Source: Dehalococcoidia bacterium (GTDB taxonomy: Bacteria; Chloroflexota; Dehalococcoidia; Lucifugimonadales; Lucifugimonadaceae). From it: a stretch of DNA of 53,005 nucleotides. Within the stretch, counting starts at the first letter, position 1. Each line of letters begins with the position of its first letter. Position numbers and translations under genes: made by a program. The DNA lies in contig JANQQP010000029.1 in the NCBI GenBank assembly GCA_028285005.1, forward strand, positions 1 to 53,005, written 5' to 3'. The notes beneath the pieces were generated by a model that saw only the letters and a list, made by a program, of their open reading frames with translations, was not told the DNA's origin and did not search any database. Below are positions 49,127 through 53,005 of the stretch, in pieces.

Positions 49127-49843
49127 TTAGTTATTCCCGGCGTTGTCGAATTTAGTAGTAGAGACGACCGTCATGGAGTAACCGCGGCCAGTGTCGACAT
49201 GGTCATCAGTCCATGTGCCCCAGAACGTCCATGTTCCAGAAGTGTTCTTGTACATCAAGGTGCTGACTGTCGACGGTCCCATGGCATTGTTGTCAGGGTC
49301 CGGAAGGAAACTGGTCACTTCTCCTCCCGCAACAACATAGTCGGCGGCCGACATATCAAGATCCACTGTCTGAACCGTGGAGCCGTTGATGTTCAGATCC
49401 CAGTCCGTGCCGGTGTCGTGAACTATGTCGTAGAGATAGGTAGTGCCAACGGTCGGGGAGGAGCTTGTCACCCAGTCCATATCCCATGTCGTGAACTTGT
49501 CGTAATAGCCCCAGTACCACTTTGGCGCGTCATTGGGTGAAGGCCTCGTTCTCCAGCCAACTTCTGCAAGACGCCTGGGAGTTGTGATCTCGTCCCCTAC
49601 CCACAGAACTTCTGCACTGAATCCACCGAAATCCACGGGAGGATCAGCCGTCTTGATATTCGTCAGCCCGCCTTTGTATGCGTTGGTACTGCTGATCCAG
49701 GCGGTTGAGTACTGACGGCTGGCGGTGTCATGAGCGAGTGCAGTATCGCCTGGTGATCCCAGAGCAATTGCCACCAGAGCTAAGGTCAGTCCAGAGATTA
49801 TGTACCGCTCGTACGAAAACCGTCTCAACAGATGTGTGAACAT
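49127..49843 (-). CDS. Exported protein, unknown function
   Basis: A 238-residue precursor. I chose ATG 49843 because AAGGA lies eight bases upstream. Signal peptide YIISGLTLALVAIALGSPGDTALA. The mature part is Trp- and Tyr-rich with beta-like strands (LAEVGWRTRPSPNDAPKWYWGYYDKFTTWDMDW, YLYDIVHDTGTDWDLNINGS, GTWTFWGTWTDDHVDTGRG). Layout resembles the exported protein 43780-44550. It is first in a two-gene unit preceded by site C of the 16-bp motif. Confidence 0.75.
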   Translation of the reverse strand: MFTHLLRRFSYERYIISGLTLALVAIALGSPGDTALAHDTASRQYSTAWISSTNAYKGGLTNIKTADPPVDFGGFSAEVLWVGDEITTPRRLAEVGWRTRPSPNDAPKWYWGYYDKFTTWDMDWVTSSSPTVGTTYLYDIVHDTGTDWDLNINGSTVQTVDLDMSAADYVVAGGEVTSFLPDPDNNAMGPSTVSTLMYKNTSGTWTFWGTWTDDHVDTGRGYSMTVVSTTKFDNAGNN

Positions 49844-49983
49844 GCTCAGATCCTTGTCCGCGCACAAAAGTTTCCAGGACATAGATTCGTGGCTCTAGCA
49901 TTACTCCTTCGTCACAAACTCATGAGGAACCTGCGCTTTAGCGAATTACATTGACAGGTAGACGCACCGTAGTGATTGATAGA

Positions 49984-49999
49984 TAAAGCTAGCGTTAAG
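49984..49999 (-). promoter_or_regulatory. Conserved 16-bp motif, site C
   Basis: TAAAGCTAGCGTTAAG, with CTTAA-N6-CTTTA on the minus strand, 140 bp upstream of the ATG at 49843. It is identical to site B except for one base. Confidence 0.62.
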
Positions 50000-50182
50000 C
50001 ATCGAGCATTTAGACCCGGAGTCGATGGAAGAGGTCGAAATTGAGACCGCGCGGATTGAGACGATCAATCCCTGCACTGGGATTCTGCGTGTCGATCGAA
50101 CTCGCGATAGAGCAAGTTCCCGACGCCAAGTGCTGGGAACTAAGCATTGAAGACTGCTCTGAAAAGTGAGCGCGGGCCAGCT

Positions 50183-50213
50183 TGGTGGAGACGAGGGAGA
50201 GTCAATCTCCCCG
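50183..50213. repeat. Right copy of the degenerate 31-bp direct repeat
   Basis: Begins TGGTGGAGACGAGGGAGAGT and is in the same orientation as the copy at 43126. On the minus strand GGGAG-N7-CTCCC forms a five-base-pair T-arm-like hairpin before TCGTCTCCACCA. The 7-kb interval between copies holds the exported-protein cluster and its two-component pair. The remainder of the 520-bp gap 49883-50402 holds site C and the RHS-tip remnant and no intact gene. Confidence 0.45.
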
Positions 50214-50250
50214 ATGAACACGGATAGCCAGTTTCTGGTAGACGTACCGT

Positions 50251-50308
50251 TGATTGGAATTAACCAAGTACAGGCAGCTCCTCCATTTATGCCAACTTGG
50301 GAGTAACG
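50251..50308 (-). pseudogene. Orphan fragment of an RHS C-terminal tip
   Basis: On the minus strand this reads GINGGAACTWLIPIN, matching GINGGASYTWLIPIS at the end of the giant RHS protein 26 kb away. About 91 percent of bases match over 57 bp. One inserted base and the lack of any RHS sequence around it mark it as a dead fragment. Confidence 0.78.
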
Positions 50309-50402
50309 AGAATCCAAAACAACTGCCGGGAGTTTTCAGTACATCGGGCCGAAATTGGCGAAACCTAGAGCTACACGACTTCCGCTTCAGCAGCCATCAA
50401 GA

Positions 50403-51221
50403 TCAGGCGCTCATCCTGGTCCGCCGGCAGTAGAGATCAATCGCTACAGAAAGCCGCACAGGTAGTTCCCACTTCTCCCACGGCTTTTCGATGAAGTCCA
50501 GCAGCAGGCAGTTTTTCAGGCGCCTTCTTTGCTCAGGTGGGTTCGACTTTGAGGCGATGATCAATCCCAGCGGTTGATTGCGCTGAGCGTCGCTGATCGC
50601 CTCCACGAGATCGACTCCAATGCCCTTTGGCATAGCGTAGTCTAGGATCGCCAAATCGATTCCTTGCACGGGCTCTTGTCTTGCCGAAGCTCGGATCACC
50701 TTCGCTCTATGTCCCAGTTTCTCTATCTCATCTGCAATGGCCCGAGAAGCTGCCGGCTCAGGATCCAGGATCAACACATCCAGTTGTCGAGAATGGGATC
50801 TGGTATGAACACCGGTCATTCCCTCCTTGGCCACGGCGCGCATGTCTAAGGCGTCCAGCCAGTGATTCACCCGTTTTAGAAGCTCATCAACTCCGGTGCT
50901 TTTAAGGACGAAATCGGTTGCTCCAGCGTCAATAGCCTCCCTTACTTCATCGGGTTGATCCAGGGCACTGAATACAACTACAGGCACCGATGATGTCTGC
51001 CGGATGGATTTGCAGACACTGCTGCCATCAAGGCCTGGCATACGTAGATCCAGCACCACCAGGTCCGGAGTGTGCTCACGAAATTTAGTCAGGCCATCTT
51101 CGCCATCTACGGCGACGATGACCTCACAGCCTTCCTGGCTAAGGCTCAGTTCCAGGGCCAGCCGAATCTCGAAAGCATCTTCGACGACTAGAACCTTCTT
51201 ACGATTCGGTATCCCAGCCAT
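50403..51221 (-). CDS. Response regulator with two receiver domains, no output domain
   Basis: A 272-residue protein. Receiver 1 (about 8-125) has Glu14-Asp15, phospho-acceptor Asp58 (LVVLDLRMPG), Ser in VVFSAL and Lys in DFVLKSTG. Receiver 2 (about 145-262) has the strand LDVLILDPEP, an Asp in LAILDYAMPKG and Lys in FIEKPWEKW, but its acidic pair is reduced. It ends without a DNA-binding or enzyme domain, so it probably acts in a phosphorelay with the kinase encoded upstream. It lies 39 bp after the second double-receiver gene. A fragment of a close homologue is at 23203-23262. Confidence 0.88.
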   Translation of the reverse strand: MAGIPNRKKVLVVEDAFEIRLALELSLSQEGCEVIVAVDGEDGLTKFREHTPDLVVLDLRMPGLDGSSVCKSIRQTSSVPVVVFSALDQPDEVREAIDAGATDFVLKSTGVDELLKRVNHWLDALDMRAVAKEGMTGVHTRSHSRQLDVLILDPEPAASRAIADEIEKLGHRAKVIRASARQEPVQGIDLAILDYAMPKGIGVDLVEAISDAQRNQPLGLIIASKSNPPEQRRRLKNCLLLDFIEKPWEKWELPVRLSVAIDLYCRRTRMSA

Positions 51222-51260
51222 CAGACCTCATAATCTAGAGTTTGCAGTCCGGGGATTACC

Positions 51261-52232
51261 TCAGGCGGCATCAATCTCACCGTGGAGCGCAATTCGACGT
51301 TGTAGTGACTGCCTGGCCCACTCGACTCGAAGAGAGATCTCGTCTTCGGTCCACGGCTTCACCACGAAGTCGAGCGCTCCGTATTTGTTGGCGATGACAC
51401 GCGCTTCCGGGGAGCCTTTTGCAGTGACGATCATGGTCGCCACGTTCGCCGTGCGCGGGTGCTGATAAAGCACTTTGAGGACCTGAGTGCCGTTCATGTC
51501 CGGCATCACCAGGTCTGTGATCACAAGCCAGGGCAGATACTTGCCAACCGTCATTAGCGTCTGGTGTCCGGATTCGGTCTCGATTACCGGCTGGTCCTGA
51601 CGCTCCAGAAACCGCACCAGCCGCTCTCTGTCACCGACGTTGGCATCGCTCACCACGATCGCCGTTCCTTGCTCTCCGTCGAATGGCGGCACCTTGATCC
51701 GAGCGTGCTTCGACAGAGAGGATTTCCGAACTTTTCGCTTATCAGGCCTGGAGACCTTTGGGTTTACATCATCGTGCGGTTGACCGCTGCCAGTCCCTGC
51801 TAGCTGTTCCCACAGTTCCGGTTCAGAACCTTCCTTGGTCTCTTCATCCTCGGCGTCGACGACGACTTCACGCTTCCAACGAAGCTGGGCAGCCACTCTA
51901 ACGAGTAGTTCATCGATTCCAGTTCCCTTAACCACGTAGTCATCCGCGCCAGCCTCGAAAGCGTCCAGTTTCTCTGCTTTGTCCTCGATGGCAGAGAACA
52001 TAATCACCGGGATGTTCGACGACTCCCGAATTAGCCTGCAGAGCTCGATGCCGCTGATGCCGGGCATCCGAATATCAAGCAATGCCAGGTCTGGACCAAA
52101 CTGCTTAAACTCCTGCCATCCTGACTCTCCATCAGGGCAGGCGCGCGGTTCGTAACCTTCCTGGCTGAGCGCCATCTCCAGGGCTACTCGTACCTCAAAG
52201 GAATCTTCCGCGACCAGGATCTTCCGCTTCAC
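51261..52232 (-). CDS. Response regulator with two receiver domains and a linker
   Basis: A 323-residue protein. I use GTG 52232, which overlaps the kinase stop (GTGA) and has GAGGAG upstream; the longer frame to 52262 runs into the kinase gene. Receiver 1 has Glu9-Asp10, Asp53 (LALLDIRMPG) and Lys in DDYVVKGTG. A charged linker of about 70 residues follows (EDEETKEGSEPE, then basic RPDKRKVRKSSLSKHARIK). Receiver 2 starts at TAIVVSDANVGDRERL and has Asp in LVITDLVMPDMNG and Lys in DFVVKPWTEDE. No output domain. Receiver 1 is close to that of the next gene, pointing to duplication. Confidence 0.88.
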   Translation of the reverse strand: MKRKILVAEDSFEVRVALEMALSQEGYEPRACPDGESGWQEFKQFGPDLALLDIRMPGISGIELCRLIRESSNIPVIMFSAIEDKAEKLDAFEAGADDYVVKGTGIDELLVRVAAQLRWKREVVVDAEDEETKEGSEPELWEQLAGTGSGQPHDDVNPKVSRPDKRKVRKSSLSKHARIKVPPFDGEQGTAIVVSDANVGDRERLVRFLERQDQPVIETESGHQTLMTVGKYLPWLVITDLVMPDMNGTQVLKVLYQHPRTANVATMIVTAKGSPEARVIANKYGALDFVVKPWTEDEISLRVEWARQSLQRRIALHGEIDAA

Positions 52233-53005
52233 GCCACGCTCCTCGATTCGGCTGCTGAACATCTCGAAGGCATATGCACAGCGAAGGTCGTGCCTTCGCC
52301 CGGCTTGCTCTGGACTCGGACCTCGCCGGAATGTAGCGAGACGAGTTTTTCGACGATATGCAGTCCGAGACCCGTGCCTTGCACGCTCCTGGTTGCGTCA
52401 TTGTCCAGCCGGGAGAAGCGCTGAAAGAGTTTTCTCAGATCATCGCCTGACATCCCTGCTCCCTGATCCGAAACAGACACCACTACGGTCTCTTCCTCGT
52501 AACGAGCCGAGACCGTTATCTTCGAATCTTCCGGGGAGTACTTTGAGGCGTTGCTGATGATGTTCTGAATGACCTGAGCAAAGCGGCTGCGATCAGCCAC
52601 GAGCTCGATGTCCTCGTCCTCAATCTCCAGAACGATTTCCTGGTTCTTGGAGACGCAGATGGACGACATGAGATCAGCTATGTCACCGAGCAGCTTGTTC
52701 AGATCGAAGCTCTCGTAGTTGAGATTGAAGTCGCCCGACTGCAACCTGGACATAGTCAATAGATCACCGATCAGAAGATCTAGCTGACGTCCGGCCCGCC
52801 GGATCATCCTGACCATCACTTTGTACTGCTCAGGGAGTACGCCATCAGTGTCCCGGTTGAGCATGTCAGCGAATGCGAGCATGGAAGTCAAAGGGGTGCG
52901 GAGTTCATGTGACACGTTGGAGATGATTTGGGACTTCACCTCGTTCGCGACTTGTAGCTCCTGATTCGAGGCTTCAAGCCGTTCTAGAGCCAGTTGCTCC
53001 TCCGC
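52229..53005 (-). CDS. Histidine kinase, C-terminal part; N-terminus beyond the window
   Basis: The minus-strand frame is open to the window edge, giving about 258 residues. It starts within a coiled coil (EEQLALERLEASNQELQVAN), then HisKA SQIISNVSHELRTPLTSMLAF with the phospho-accepting His, then HATPase with N box VIQNIISNASKYSP, G1 SDQGAGMS and G2 GTGLGLHIVEKL. The coiled coil suggests a PAS, GAF or receiver input domain further upstream. It is coupled to the double-receiver gene by a four-base overlap. Confidence 0.92.
   Translation of the reverse strand, partial: AEEQLALERLEASNQELQVANEVKSQIISNVSHELRTPLTSMLAFADMLNRDTDGVLPEQYKVMVRMIRRAGRQLDLLIGDLLTMSRLQSGDFNLNYESFDLNKLLGDIADLMSSICVSKNQEIVLEIEDEDIELVADRSRFAQVIQNIISNASKYSPEDSKITVSARYEEETVVVSVSDQGAGMSGDDLRKLFQRFSRLDNDATRSVQGTGLGLHIVEKLVSLHSGEVRVQSKPGEGTTFAVHMPSRCSAAESRSVA

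Noticed and set aside
49990..50169. Plus-strand frames reading IETARIETINPCTGILRV and, one frame over, IELAIEQVPDAKCWELSIEDC
   Set aside because: The first part recalls aldehyde-dehydrogenase N-termini, but the match is a few residues, the two parts need a frameshift, and no further homology follows.

Overview
The window looks like a chromosomal segment of a Chloroflexota-type bacterium, possibly from a SAR202 or Dehalococcoidia-like lineage. This is inference. It rests on moderately high GC, frequent GTG and TTG starts, the ImuB/DUF6504/DnaE2 gene order, a Gram-positive-type LexA box (GAAC-N4-GTTC), a solute-binding lipoprotein with the VPxTVxVE linker common in Chloroflexota, hydantoinase A/B genes, and RHS and LamG giants. 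No rRNA gene, complete tRNA gene or CRISPR array was seen.

Layout. (1) 1-4643, minus: hydantoinase/oxoprolinase genes, one hyuA (cut by the window edge) and two tandem hyuB paralogues, all overlapping. (2) 4708-10771, minus: a compact translesion-synthesis operon, DUF72 - imuB - DUF6504 - dnaE2. Its promoter holds a perfect LexA-type box between -35 and -10. (3) 11000-21735, plus: a 1593-residue secreted modular protein (LamG, beta-propeller, cadherin-like), a four-TM SLATT/DUF4231-like protein, a MalT/LuxR-type ATP-dependent regulator and a DrrAB-type ABC exporter ending at a strong hairpin. (4) 21822-23803: an HpaI-type aldolase, then a graveyard of fragments (agmatinase C-terminus, response-regulator N-terminus, frameshifted permease tail) and an AT-rich two-TM small gene. 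(5) 23804-37690, minus: a single 4628-codon RHS/SpvB-type protein with LamG modules and FG-GAP-like repeats inserted inside the RHS part. One 1134-bp FG-GAP block is tandemly duplicated. The AT-richer C-terminal tip and the small membrane gene behind it look like a toxin/immunity pair. A tyrosine-recombinase remnant lies upstream.

(6) 38094-42868: an array of about 11-bp-spaced TTAACA-like boxes (PhoP/PhoB-like) precedes an ABC importer (binding lipoprotein plus two permeases, no ATPase). It converges on a glycerophosphodiester phosphodiesterase with stop codons sharing one CTAG. (7) 43126-50213: a cluster of small exported proteins (one with a beta-gamma-crystallin calcium motif) around an OmpR-type response regulator/histidine kinase pair. 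A nearly invariant 16-bp motif containing an 11-bp direct repeat lies upstream of three of its transcription units. The block is bounded by a degenerate 31-bp direct repeat that may be a tRNA/tmRNA 3'-end scar. (8) 50403-53005, minus: two double-receiver response regulators and a histidine kinase running off the edge.

Main systems: an SOS-inducible mutasome in which DUF72 takes the place of ImuA; a very large chimeric RHS protein with a possible cognate immunity gene and evidence of past C-terminal tip exchange; and a candidate two-component regulon of exported proteins.
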